Assembly: GCF_030272615.1 (NCBI RefSeq)
Contig: NC_081408.1
Coordinates: 766,417,330 to 766,481,329 of the forward strand
Source of the DNA: Cryptomeria japonica
Lineage: Eukaryota > Streptophyta > Pinopsida > Cupressales > Cupressaceae
Length of the DNA: 64,000 nucleotides
Direction: 5' to 3'
Part shown: positions 10,885 through 21,877 of the stretch, one piece after another
Position numbering within the stretch: the first letter of the stretch is position 1
Layout: every line of letters begins with the position of its first letter
The notes under the pieces: generated by a model
The model's database searches: none
Told to the model about the DNA's origin: nothing
Seen by the model: only the letters and a program-made list of their open reading frames with translations
Made by a program: the position numbers and the translations under genes

Positions 10885-11469
10885 TCAGCTAACTTCATGA
10901 AGAGGGAAAACCCCCAACTGACTTCTAAGATACTCGAAAGTGGTCTTAAGCAGAGGTTTGGTAAAGATATCTGCAAGTTGCTCCTTAGTAGAAACATGCT
11001 CCAAGACAACATCTTTACATTGAAATTTTTTCCTCAAGAAGTGATACTTTAACTCAATATGCTTAGTCCTTGCGTGCAAAACAAGATTTTTTGAAATGTT
11101 TATTGCACTTGTGTTATCACACAGAATCTTTATAGGATCTGAGATTTTTATCTTAAATCCTTCAAAAATGTGTCTCAACCACATAGCTTGTGTGCAATTC
11201 ATATAAGCTGCCACAAACTCAGCTTCAACAGTAGATTGTGAAGTACAACTCGGCTTTTTGCTACTCCAAGAAACTAACCTTCCTCCAAGAAAGAAAGCTC
11301 CACTGGTAGTACTTTTCCGGTCATCAATGTTTCTAGCCCAGTCAAAATCTGTATACACTTTTAAATAAAAACTTTCACCACATGGATACCATAACCCATA
11401 GTCAATGGTACCTTTCAAATACCTGAAAATTCTTTTAGTTGCCATTAGATGTTTTTCCTTTGGATTTTT
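10885..11469 (-). pseudogene. Copia-1 RNase H
   Basis: Copia RNase H removes the RNA template during cDNA synthesis. The frame shows [19 protein letters not shown], the STVEAEF motif, ILCDNTSAINISKNL with its catalytic-type Asp, and the C-terminal TKEQLADIFTKPL. A TAG at 11467-11469 separates it from RT in the same frame; the sister Copia-5 continues there. The reading ends at 10885, close to the expected polyprotein C-terminus (LRSQLGVFPLHEVS), so the end is native. Confidence 0.9.
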
Positions 11470-12495
11470 CTAAAATCTAGCAACAATACCAACTACATGG
11501 GCAATATCCGGTCTACTGTGAACAACATAGTGTAATTTTCCAATCATTGATCTGAATTCCTTTTCATCTATAGACTTAGATGCATCATCCTTGAATAATT
11601 TACAACCTGTAACCATTGGGGTTCCAACTGGTTTACAGTCACTCATACTGAAAGTTTTCAAAACTTCTTTCACATATTTGGATTGAGTAATGAAAATGCC
11701 ATTCTTCACCTATTGTATCTATAAGCCTATGAATTTTTTTATTTCCCCTACTAATGACATCTCAAACTCATTCTTCATTTCACCAACAAAACAATTACTC
11801 ATGTCATCATTACCTCCAAATATAATGTCATCAACAAAAACTTCACTAACCAGTATATCATCTCCTTTAGACTTGAGATAAATGTTGCTATCATCACTGG
11901 TTCTAGCAAAACCTATCTTCATTAGATGAGTATGAAGCCATTCATACCATGCTCTAGGTGTCTGCTTCAATCCATACAAATCTTTATGCAATTTGCATAC
12001 CATATCTTCCTTATCTGTCAATGCATAACCATCAGACTGCTCTATATAAATTTCTTCTTCCAATATCCCATTCAAAAATGCAGACTTAACATCCATCTGG
12101 TATACCTTGAAATTTTTATGTGCTGCAAATGCAAGTAATGTTCTAACACCTTGCAGTATTGCTACTGGTGTAAAAGTTTCTCCATAATCCTCTCCTTCTT
12201 CTTGTGCATAGCCTTTGTAGTCTAATCTTGCCTTATTGTGAACTACAACACCAACTTCATTTAACTTGTTTCTAAATACCCATTTAGTACCTATAACATT
12301 CTTGTTTACCAGTCGGGGTACCAGGGTCCAAGTGTTATTCTTCTCAATTTGATCTAACTCCTCCTCCATAGCTTTTACCCAATGATCATCACCAAATGCC
12401 TCTTTAGCACTTGTAGGTTGAAAAGTGGATATCATGCAAGAGTTCTCTTTTAATCTCCTTCTAGTTTGTACTCCAATATGCTTATCACCGATTAT
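11470..12495 (-). pseudogene. Copia-1 reverse transcriptase (RVT_2 type)
   Basis: Copia RT in two open stretches, 12435-11719 and 11709-11470, joined by a short piece with two TAG codons. Motifs in order: [51 protein letters not shown] (family: VCKGY), [28 protein letters not shown], then the catalytic VFVDDIIFGG and LHYVVHSRPDIAHVVGI. Another TAG at about 12493-12495 breaks the link to integrase. All stops are single transitions from Gln codons. The active-site FVDD is intact. Confidence 0.92.
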
Positions 12496-13069
12496 CTATT
12501 TAGGGCTATGATTCAATCTCACATACCTAAGTAAAACATGATCATTCTCTTTAGGTTCAGCTTCATCACTGTCATCTTCTTCTAAATTTATTTGTTCTGG
12601 TCGACCAAGTACATTAGGATTTGCTTTACCAGTTTCTGTCTTAAAAGTTTCTGGTTCCAAAAGCAAAATGCAAGGATCTTCATCCTTCTTGTCTAAACTT
12701 GTTCCTTCAACAACTTTAGGACATTCATCTACACAAACATCAATGCTCTCAACAATTCTCTGTGTTTGGTTGTTGAAGCATTTATAGACCTTACTCTTGG
12801 TGGAATAGCCAATAAATATGCCTTCATCACTCTTAGCTTCAAACTTGCTTATATAATCCCCTCTTCTAATAAAACATTTGCTTCCAAATATTTTAAAATA
12901 GCTAACATCAGCTGATCTCCCATACCAATATTCATAAGGGGTTTTGTCCTTACCTTTTTTCATTAGAACCCGGTTCATTGTGTAGACTACTGTACTTACA
13001 ACTTCTCTCTAAAATGTTCTCGCTACATCTCCTTGTATCAACATTGTCCTGGTCGCTTCAACTACTATC
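12496..13069 (-). pseudogene. Copia-1 integrase, C-terminal part
   Basis: The part below S2 shows VVEATRTMLIQGDVARTF, a TAG in place of the conserved Trp (near 13010), then NRVLMKKGKDKTPYEYWYGR, FKIFGSKCFIRRGD and SDEGIFIGYSTKSK, the GKTPYE/IFxGY signatures of copia integrase C-termini. An acidic linker (DDSDEAEPKEND) leads to RT. The other half of the protein lies beyond S2 at 14487-14946. Confidence 0.88.
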
Positions 13070-14481
13070 CGTTGGCATATGATGGAGATTGTTGGCATAT
13101 GATGAATTGACATGTTGATATGATGATAGTGTATGTTGTCATTGATGTCAATAAGTGCAAGTGAACCGATATGCATATTGGAAGAAGTTGGTGAACCGGT
13201 ATGAAGAGATGCAGTGAACCGGTGTCTGGGTTCACTACCGGTTGGTAGTCTCAGCTCTTGGGTTTCCAGTTTGGCAATTTCACTTGTGCGATGCAATCAA
13301 TGACATCCTGTGATGAGGTAGCTAAGAGATAAAGATGAAATCGTGATGCCACGTTAGCCTTGTGCATGTGAAGGATTTCCTTGAGGATCTTGCATGTGAA
13401 GATCGACTGCATTAAATGTCTACCTCAGGAATGAATATTCTTCTTAGTGGTATGAGAAGAAAGCGTGATGAGTTACTGATTTCTATGTGCGGTGAAGAAT
13501 GGACGATGCAGATTATCTGGTGATCTATTTTGAATTGTATTTCTTTATGCAAAGTGTTTGGACGGTCAGGATTGGACCGCTTGTATTGTAAATCTAAAAT
13601 GCTTAAGGTTTAGGGTTTATGCTACCGACCTAATTGTTGTCTATAAGGTCGATGATGTTTGTTATTGTAAGTTGTTGGAAAATGTTGTGTGTGTATCCGA
13701 GTGATGAGATACTTTCCAGACCAGAGAGAGAAAACTGCAGAGTGTGATTACAAAGTATAGGAATTGAAAAGGATCTTCCTTAGCATATAGTGTTGTTATC
13801 AGATCAAAGCTTTACCTTTTGTCTTCTAACCATTTCAACAGAAGGAAAATCCCTTTGTCATGTAGCTTTAACAGGATTACTATAAATCCTTTAACCAGGT
13901 GACTCAACTTCATTGAGTTCTTTAAATCCTCTAGCAAGGTAACCTTTAACAGGGTATATAGCCATCCCTTAACCGGGTGATCTTTAACAGGATCGGTTCC
14001 TAGTAAAACCTTATTGTAAAGTCTTTAACCAGACAAGGCTCCTAACAAAGCGAGCTTCAAAAGAGTTCAAAAACAAGCTTGTGGGTATTCATCACCACCG
14101 TGGTTTTTCCCATTTGGGTTTCCACGTGAAAAATCTGTGTGTCATGTGTTGTGCATTTCTTTTTGATGATTAAGTATTCTTTATTTAAGTGATTATGCAT
14201 GCAGAGCTAATGGTTATGGTAAGTTGACACACCACATGCATATGTTTATGGGTGAAGTAGTTATCAAGTATTGAATATAACTGAAGGGTTAAGTTTTACT
14301 GGTTTATGTTGTCTGAGGTTTTACTGTGTTTACCCGGTATTGCCATGGTTAAGTTCAGTAATGAAGATAACCGATTAGCATTGTTTTAACTTGATACGTT
14401 AGAGTGAAATTTTTGTATGTATTGATTCACCCCCACCTCTTAGTACCAGTTAGGGTATCTGTTGTTCATCATTATTCATCA
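13070..14481 (+). repeat. Solo LTR S2 (copia type)
   Basis: A 1412-bp copia LTR inserted in the Copia-1 integrase, opposite in orientation. It begins CGTTGGCATATG (TG decayed to CG) and ends TTCATCA. Flanks are CTATC (13065-13069) and CTGTC (14482-14486), a 5-bp duplication with one mismatch. Removing it rejoins the integrase motif. The LTR start is repeated after GGAGAT, as in Copia-5. It holds the shared block GTGGTTTTTCCC...TTTCCACGT at 14100-14127. Confidence 0.8.
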
Positions 14482-14486
14482 CTGTC

Positions 14487-14975
14487 CTGTTGTTTCTTTC
14501 TCTATACTGTTCTATTGAGGTGTCCTAGGTGAAGAAAGATGCCGCTTGATTCCATTATCATCACAGTACTTAGTGAATTCCTCAGAAGTAAATTCACTGC
14601 CTTGATATGTTCTCATACATTTGATCTTCTTGCCACTCTCTTTTTCAGCTAAGGCTCTGTATGCCGTGAATTTACCAAAAGCTTCATTTTTGTCCTTTAA
14701 GAATGTGACCCACATCATCCTTGAACAATCATAAGTGAAGATCACAAAGTATCTATCACCTTGAATGCTTCTTATTATTATTGGTCCACATAGATCAGTA
14801 TGAACCAAATCTAACAAGTGTTCAGCTGAGAAGGACTTGCTCTTGAAAGTTGAGGAAGTCATCTTCCCCAATTGACATTCTTTATAGAGAGCATTAACCG
14901 GTTTGTCTAGCTGAGGTAGACCTCTTATAGTTAAGTAGACTTGCAAAGTTTTGGATCATATTTAATACTCTTTCA
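14487..14975 (-). pseudogene. Copia-1 integrase, N-terminal and catalytic part
   Basis: The frame from 14946 contains RGLPQLDKP, CQLGKMTSS, then LVHTDLCGPI (first catalytic Asp), FTYDCSRMMWVTFLK and MRTYQGSEFTSEEF, followed by GIKRHLSSPRTPQ just before S2. The second catalytic Asp, normally in a SD(R/N)GGEF motif, reads Tyr here, so the site is broken. A TAG follows the PRTPQ motif where the family has Gln. Upstream of 14946 a few residues of the pre-integrase region remain before similarity ends near 14975. Confidence 0.85.
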
Positions 14976-15613
14976 AACTTATGTAGAAATTAGTCAAACT
15001 AAGATTGTATTATTCTATCTGATGGGCAAAACTTTTGTAAAAGTTCGGTGAATTGCTTTAGTTTACTATTTTTGTGCATTGATTTTCCTTTCCCCTTTTC
15101 CTCTCCCCATTAAAATGAAGAGTTGACTTATAAAATTCCAAAGGTCTTTTTATAAAGTGCAACATAGTCCCACACTTATGAAATTTCCCAAGGTAGTATC
15201 TCTTGAGCATTAGTTTTAGAGATCAACAGTTTCTAGGCATACTGCATCAACATTGGAGCTTCTTTATTTCGGGGGAATTTCATGTCTCTCTTTTTCCTTC
15301 CTATGGGGGGATACTTGATTGTATATACATGATGTATATATTACTTAGGGGGTATCATTGAGTCCTCCATGCATCATTTTTTTTGGTTTATTTTGTCTCT
15401 TTTGGAGGGGAGTTTTGTCTCATATGATTTTCTCCTTTTCTCCAATTGTGATAGATTTCATTGCATTACATTTCAATTGTACATGGGTACCTAATATGGC
15501 CTAGTTATAAGGATCCATCTTGCATCTTTCTTTAAAATTGCATAATAATCTACTCCTTCAATAATGCTTAAGGGGGGGGGGGACTTAGGAAGCCAACATT
15601 GGATATTTAGTTG
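14976..15613 (+). mobile_element. Copia-2: 3' end of a plus-strand copia element
   Basis: About 600 bases without a gene resemble the reverse complement of the 3' untranslated part of Copia-3 (17649-17940): shared pieces include GTACATGGGTACCTAA and CCATCTTGCAT, and both end in a CTTAAGGGG polypurine tract (15568-15582 here, with 11 G). What follows (15590 onward) would be its 3' LTR, split first by S3 and then by Copia-3: 15590-15613, 17106-17212 and from 22339. No coding part survives. The LTR limits are not resolved. Confidence 0.55.
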
Positions 15614-17100
15614 TGATACTCTGCAAAATGGGATAGATTTTAGGGAACACAACACAAGAAACAATTCAAACGTTAGTGTTAGTGTAAGAAATGAAAGACT
15701 ATCCTAAGCAAGCATATCAAGAGAGATATTAAACATGTAATGGAAAACATGTATATACAAAAGAGATACACTACACTCCTCCAAATGCTAACCAAGATGT
15801 TCATAGTTGCTCCTCGCTTGTTCCTCTCCTCTCCAAGTTCTACATGAGTGTATCTCACAACTTTGCACTACTATGGAAGTCTTATGGAGATTCACGATTA
15901 TGAAAATGAAGATTATGAGTATGCAAATGCAAACAAGCTAAATATGAGAGAAATGAGTTAATTTGAGCTATGTTAATTTTAACCAAAAGCAGAACAAAGT
16001 AACTATGTTCCTAAATGTTCTCTCTTAAATTCACTATAACTTAGATGCATACAAGATTTATGGATTATGGCTAGATGTTTTTTTTTTTAAAATGAGAAAT
16101 GAGAGCTCTATTTATAGGTAAAATAGGGCAATGGATGGTTGAGATTGAGTAATCTCAACAAGGGTCAGGATTAATGGGTTTATGATCCATGTGAATTTTT
16201 TCAATCCAATCCCAGGATGACAAATGTCATCATGAGATGGCTTGAGAGGAGAGGGAAGAAGCATTAAATGCTTGACATGACTTGACGGTCAACTTGGGAG
16301 GTAAGGTTAGGCTTGAGTTGAATGAATAAAACCATTATCCAATGAATAATGCTTTTATCCAATGGATAAACTCTTGTACAAGAGTTAGTGAGGATAACCA
16401 TGGTCAAAGCAATAAATGCTTGAAGAGACCCATGAGTCTAACCATGTGGGTGAGTTGAGTTAACTCTAAATGGTTATGTAAGAGCCATAAATGGTCATGT
16501 AAGAGCCATTAGTGGTTTGGAAGACTTAAGGGGTTAACTTGTTGAACACATAAAGCATTAAATGCTTTTCAAAGACTTTGAGGCTTTGAGAAGTGACTTC
16601 AAGTTGCTTAGGAATGTGACAATAATTAGGGAGGGTGATTAGGCTAATTAGGAATGATTAGAAGAACTAAGAAAGTGGTTAGAATAATCTAGAAGGGGAT
16701 TTAGGATTGCAAGTGGGTTTGGTGGGTGAGGGAAAATAAGATTTAAAAATAAATAAAATTAATTTATTTCAATTGTGGTTGCAACTTGCATTTGTAGGAG
16801 AATGCAAGTGGGGGAGGGGGGGGGGGGGGGGTAGTTTAGGGATTTAAATAAATATTTTATTATTTATTTAAAAGAGGAAAGGGGGTTAAATTAAATAAAT
16901 ATTTTTTATTCATTTAATTGATTTAGAGTGTGGCTTAATGAATTAATTTAAATAAATTGAATATTTTATTTAATTAATAGGAGAAGGGGTTGATGATGAA
17001 TTAATTAAATAAAAATTAAATTAATTGATTATTGATGGTTAGATAATCAAATAAATATTAAATATTCATTTAATTAAGTGGATAGATTTATGTGACTACA
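15614..17100 (-). repeat. Solo LTR S3 (Gypsy-1-type LTR)
   Basis: A 1487-bp solo LTR flanked by a perfect 5-bp duplication, AGTTG (15609-15613 and 17101-17105). On the minus strand it begins TGTAGTCACATAAATC and ends GCAGAGTATCA. It is the full-length relative of the Gypsy-1 5' LTR. Near its U3 end (about 16840-17080) it has several A/T palindromes like those of the S1/Gypsy-2 family, and a 16-G run at 16816-16831. Confidence 0.93.
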
Positions 17101-17212
17101 AGTTGCATAGCATTTAATATTTGTATTAGGTAGTTACAATTCAATTTCTTTTCACCTCATCACACCTCTCTTATTATACAAGGTGTTTGTACATGTTTTA
17201 GCATCTCAATTA

Positions 17213-17648
17213 TGTGAGATTTTGCCAAGATCAAGAGGTCAATGAAAAGTACAAAATAGAGAGACAAAATATAGGACAAGAATAAATTGTATTCACATCA
17301 ATAGATAAAATGATCAATTGTTAAATAGTTGTTACATACAATGAATATGAGCCTGCTTATATAGGCAAGGCTATATGGATATGTGAGCACACAAACATGA
17401 CATGTGGCTCAATAAGAAACAAGGGTAGGTAGGAGAAACAATATAATATTCCACATGATGTGGATCACCCACCAAATGTGGAATGTAACAACAAGACCAC
17501 AAAAGGTGGAAATTATCCTACACACACTATCCCAATGTGGCACACACACCCAAGTGTCTTATACCCAAACTACTATGAAATGCATTACCCTAAGTAAACT
17601 TAAGTAAGCTGTAATAATATCCAACATGAATAAATAATTACACCAACA
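17213..17648 (-). repeat. 3' LTR of Copia-3
   Basis: 436 bp, minus-strand start TGTTGGTGTAATTATT and end AAAATCTCACA. The polypurine tract CTTAAGGGGAGC (17649-17660, minus strand) touches it. It matches the 5' LTR at 21878-22333 apart from substitutions and a 20-bp length difference in a GGGTAGGTAGG stretch. Confidence 0.95.
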
Positions 17649-17941
17649 GCTCCCCTTAAGTGAAACTTAGGGGAATGCACTTAAGTCTACAATGCAACTA
17701 AGAAATGCAAGATGGGTCCTGACTACGAGGTCATGTTAGGTACCCATGTACAAATACAAATGCATGCAAACCAATGAAATGAAATCTCTCACAAAGTGGG
17801 GAAAGAGAGAAAAATCCAATGGGAAAAAACCCTCTCCCAAAAGAGAGATAAAAACTATACAAGAGAACTTTCATAGAAGCGTGTGAGGAACAAAACCCCA
17901 TGTGAGGAAAAATTCACCCCCATATGAGAGAAGAAGAGAAG
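17649..17941 (-). other. Copia-3 3' untranslated region
   Basis: Nearly 300 bases between the end of the acidic frame and the LTR. The minus strand is pyrimidine-rich, with stretches such as TCTCTCTTTCCCC, and ends in the polypurine tract. It resembles the 3' end of Copia-2. No gene. Confidence 0.6.
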
Positions 17942-18780
17942 CTAGGTAGCCCCCCTCAATGTAGAATCTGTACCAATGGTAGAAGCTCGAAGATGAATGA
18001 AGAAACTGCTCCATGAACGTGGAAAAATGTTCCTCCCCTTGGGAAGAAACAAAACCATAAGAGTATCCATGAAGTCTCCCAAATCATGAATGGAAGATGT
18101 AGGAAAAAAAGTCATGATGAATGAGACCTCTGAAAACTGCTCAAGTGTCCCCATGTCGATGATGAAAGATACCCCCTCCAAAGGTGGTAAATTGCTCCAC
18201 ATTTCTGAAAAAGGCACTCCAAGATCTAGTGGAGATGAATGTAGAACAAGTCCCAAAGACTCACACGTCTCCTCTAAGGATAAAGAGACCTCCTCCAACT
18301 ACTGTACATAAGTATCCACAATCATGTCAACCTTGAAAGAATCATCATGTAGAGAATGAACAAGAGGGTCAAAGTGTTCCCTTGCAACAATAGAAGAAGG
18401 ATCATCTTCATCAAAGAGAAGATGAATATCATCAAAGATGTCTCCCAAATCTACAATGTAGGATTCCACAAACAAACCTGCAATGTCTGTCAAGTAATCA
18501 TCCCATGAAGCTGAAGCTAGAAGACATGAAATATCCTATTGCACTGAATCACAAGAAGGCAAAATTGCTATAGTACCCGCATCATCAAGTGCAATAGGTG
18601 ATGTGATATCAAGAGGAGGAGATGTAATGCAAGGCCCAAGAACGGGGTCACATGTGAGAATCCCCAAGTTCAAGTACCCAAAGTTCTCCTAAAAATCTGA
18701 ATCATCACAAGAAGTGTGATCATCATGTTTAGAATCATCACATGAAGAATTATCATATGTGAAATCATCCTCATCAACAA
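17942..18780 (-). pseudogene. Copia-3 acidic unknown region in place of pol
   Basis: After the protease, the same frame runs on for about 280 codons with no integrase, RT or RNase H motif. It is rich in Asp, Ser, Leu and Ile: CDDSKHDDHTSCDDSDF, then YLTDIAGLFVESYIVDLGD, LFDEDDPSSIV, EEVSLSLEETCESLG and MTFFPTSSIHDLGDFMD. Stops at about 18689, 18534, 18299 and the last at 17942 are TAG, compatible with Gln codons. I do not recognise the region. It could be a conserved accessory domain of a non-autonomous family, or DNA captured after pol was deleted. Confidence 0.5.
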
Positions 18781-19210
18781 AAACTGAAAAGGAGTATAAC
18801 CGAGATGCATGATTAACCACCCTAGCCACAATGATAGCTCTAGTCTCCAAGTCTCTAATGAAAACTGACTCAAGTGTGAACTCCACAATTCTCTTTGTTG
18901 CCCCATGTGTGATTTGATAGTTGGAATGGAGATTGTTTGTCAAGTGAGGTACACACAAGACATCATTGAAGGAGTTATCCCTAATGACAATAGTTCCTTT
19001 CCTAATCACATCCATGTATGTATGATTGCCCATCAAAATCTGCAACATGGTGCAAGGCTCAAATGTAGAAAACATAGATTGCGAAGATGCCATATGATGA
19101 GAATCTCTTGAATCTAGAAGCCATCTCCCTGAATCATGACTTGTAGTAGCACAAAGAGCTTTTCCTTTTCTTGTCCCAAATGAGTGAGTCTTCCCACTTG
19201 TAGAAGACAT
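18781..19210 (-). pseudogene. Copia-3 aspartic protease
   Basis: The copia protease cuts Gag-Pol. The frame shows FGTRKGKALC, then WLLDSRDSHHMASSQSMF; copia proteases have DSGASHHM here, so the Gly after the catalytic Asp-Ser is Arg and the site is broken. Downstream are VLCVPHLTNNLHS and TLESVFIRDLETR, leading to ASRLYSF, the start of the normal pre-integrase region, after which the usual integrase is missing. A TAA at about 19211-19213 separates it from Gag in the same frame. Confidence 0.85.
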
Positions 19211-20164
19211 GAATGTTTACCATTTCCCTTTTGAATGTGAGGAAGTGGAAGTTGATGAATCATCCTTCTTGTAGGCATTAGGCAAATCAATGTTGTGCTT
19301 TTTGAGGATATGTGTGAGCTCATAAATCTTCTTAGAATGGAAACGATGCTCCTCATGACCAACCTTTTTACAATAGGCACAAGTAGGTCTCTCCCTCTTT
19401 GGTGAATTGTCCCTCTTGGAAGATGATGAATCTCCTTGTTGTGGAGAACATGGTACTTTGTCCTTAGGCTTTGATTGTCATTTCTTCTTGTTTGAGTTGT
19501 CATTTCCTTGATTTCCTTTGTTCCCTTGATTTTCCACTAATCCTTGTAACTTATAAGCCTTAAGAATGCCCATGCTTATCAACTTAGTTTGTTCCATCAT
19601 CAACATTTCGGTGAAAGCATCAAATGTAGGCATTGTGTAGCTTGAACCCATTGTCATCTTATGGGTTTGGAAACTAGAAACAAATGCTGCATATTCTTGT
19701 GGAAGCTTTCCCATCAAATTGAAGATCAATTGAGTATCCTTCTTATCAATGCCACAATCTTTGAGTTGTGCCCTCAACTCTTTTTCCTTAGTGACATAAT
19801 CTTGTATAGTATCAAATTTCTTGGGATCTAACATGGTGAGATCACTATCAATCTAATATCCTCTAATCTCATCAACTTGACCATACAAGTCTTGAAACTT
19901 TTGCCAAGCATCCTTAATTAAGGTACATTCTTCAATATGAAAAATGAGATCCTTTGATAAATACTTTCTTAAGGTACCAATTGCCATGATGTTTTTAGTG
20001 AGTCAATCCAAGTGAGCAACAAGATCAGCCTTAGGATCAGTGGGAGCACCAATAGTTCCGTCAATGTAATGAGTTAGTCCTTTTTCCATAAGTTTACTCC
20101 ATGCATCAATTTTCCAAGTAGCATAATTATGAGCAGTTAAGAGAGGAAAATTAGGAGAACCCAT
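19211..20164 (-). pseudogene. Copia-3 Gag (UBN2 type)
   Basis: Copia Gag forms the particle. I start it at the ATG at 20164 (MGSPNFPLLTAHNYATWKID), a typical copia Gag opening; an upstream in-frame ATG at 20224 would add 20 residues with no Gag similarity. Later come IGTLRKYLSKDLIFHIEEC and KFQDLYGQVDEIRGY, then LKDCGIDKKDTQLIFNLMG and KLPQEYAAFVSSF. The nucleocapsid knuckle CAYCKKVGHEEHRF lacks its final Cys. Stops at about 20003 (TGA), 19853 (TAG) and 19478 (TGA) interrupt one frame. Confidence 0.88.
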
Positions 20165-21877
20165 AGCAGAAAAATGGAAATAACACAAGAGCACAAAAGC
20201 ACAAGAGACACCCCCCGAATTCACTCAATCAAAGTTCCCCCCGCCAAAATGATGATTTTGGCACTTTATATGTAGTGCGTGTATAATAGGCCACTTGCAA
20301 ACAATGGAAAGGTGGACTTCTGATTTTGTTTTACAACTATCCCAATAGGCTAATAACTACAATGCAAAATACCAACAAGATAGATCTATGCAATAAAAGT
20401 GCCAAATTGGTCAAAAAAGACCATATGCTAAAAGTGCAATTTCCACTCAAAATCTATACAAACTAATAGTAGATTATGAAAGTAGAGGAAAAATCATGCA
20501 CTTTAAAAAAAATGGAACCTGAAAAGGAGTTCGTATGAGCCCAAACAGAGTCTCATAAGTTGCAGAAACGGGGATTGGATAGGTGCAGTCACCAAAAATT
20601 GAGATTTTTGAAAAATCTGTCCATCAAAATTAGAAAATAATGCCACCACAAGAAAGTACACGAAAAACTAGCCCATTTCAAAAAACATTGCACCAAAAAA
20701 GGAGCAAAACTGAGAAAGATATGGCTATTTGAAGTTGAACTACAAATTCAAAAAGCTCAACGAGAGGGGCTTACCAAATTTTTAAAAAATGATGAAGTTA
20801 GCAAACCATTGTCTTAAATTTGACGGTCGTATGGCCGTCACAAAAAACTTCGCCTCCCTACCTGTGTGGCTTCCATATAGTACGGACTGTGACGTGTCAC
20901 AATCTGATTGGCCAACTAGAATGACGTGTTGTATGGAAAAGTCGATGTGGCAAATTATGTGGTAGGTGACGTGATGTGGCGCCAATAGTGCACTGATGTG
21001 GATTGCTGTGTGAACGCTAACTCGTTTGCTGACTGGGTCATCCAACGTGGCAGTTTACATGGCAATCATCGTGGAGGTTGATGTGGCCGGTGACAAGTCG
21101 GCCAACTAGTTGCTGACGTTGCGCCAAGGTGGATGGCAAGGTGACTGGTCAGGACTGTGTGGCAAGCTGAGACCGTCCACATGGCAGTCAGGATCCTGCG
21201 TGGTGAGGGAAGGTTGTTAGAGGTCTGTAAGGTCCCAACACTGGTTGGGCAGTGTCGTCAAGAGGAGCAGTGGTGTAGGAGACTCGACCGACGATGGGAG
21301 TGTTTGCTGGCAGTGGTGGCCGACAGGAGAATTGCCACCAGGAACCAGAGACGAGGCTAGCGGAAAACAAGCAGTGACCTTGGAGTAGGAGCCGCCAGTG
21401 GGGAGAGCAGGGCGGGGGTCAGAAACAGAGTACGGTCCCTGCAGAAAATGAATGCTGCAGAGTATGGGTACGGAGGCGGGGGGTGAACACTCCCCTAAAA
21501 AAATTTTTTTTTTTTATATTTTATATTTTATATTTTTTAAAATAAAACTTTTCTAATATTTAAAACTGTGAAATATGAAAAGAAGAATTAAAGTATTTTC
21601 GCATACAATAAATAATATTTTAATTTTTTTTTGCAAAATCCGTACCGTATCGCCCTTATTGGGCAAAATTTTTCCTCCAAACCCCAAAATCGACTTTCAC
21701 CAAATATAGGCGAATTTATAGTCAAAATTCATGGAAACGGTCAACCAGACATGATGGTGAGGTCGAATCTGGTCTAAGACGCCTCCAAAAGATGCTACTC
21801 CTCATATTTGCCTCTTGACATCCTTCAACAATGCCTCTCAAAGATGAATCAATGATGCTCTAATGGTTCTCATACGA
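20165..21877 (-). other. Copia-3 leader with GC-rich block
   Basis: This is about 1.7 kb between the 5' LTR and gag. From about 20820 to 21480 the sequence is visibly richer in G and C than its surroundings, with repeated GTGGC, GACGTG and GATGTGG words. The rest is A/T-rich. Just inside the LTR the minus strand reads TCGTATGAGAACCATTAGAG, a poor match to the usual initiator-Met primer site. No domain is recognised. The GC-rich block may be captured host DNA. Confidence 0.55.

Larger units (their letters stand above)
9170..14975 (-). mobile_element. Copia-1: truncated Ty1/copia element (minus strand)
   Basis: The 3' LTR is 9170-10553, the polypurine tract lies at 10554-10567, and RNase H, RT and integrase follow toward higher coordinates. 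The integrase is split by solo LTR S2. The gag, protease and 5' LTR expected beyond about 14975 are missing; sequence from another copia end begins there, so a deletion joined two elements. Every pol segment is in the same frame, with stops mostly TAG where the family has Gln (or Trp). LTR style and protein sequence relate it to Copia-5. The right border is approximate. Confidence 0.9.

Noticed and set aside
16816-16831. 16-G run as possible quadruplex element
   Set aside because: Homopolymer runs of this type vary among copies by slippage and may include sequencing error; no pattern of spaced G-tracts.
21157-21360. Plus-strand Arg-rich open frame in Copia-3 leader
   Set aside because: Opposite to the element, no similarity recognised, open because of GC-rich composition.
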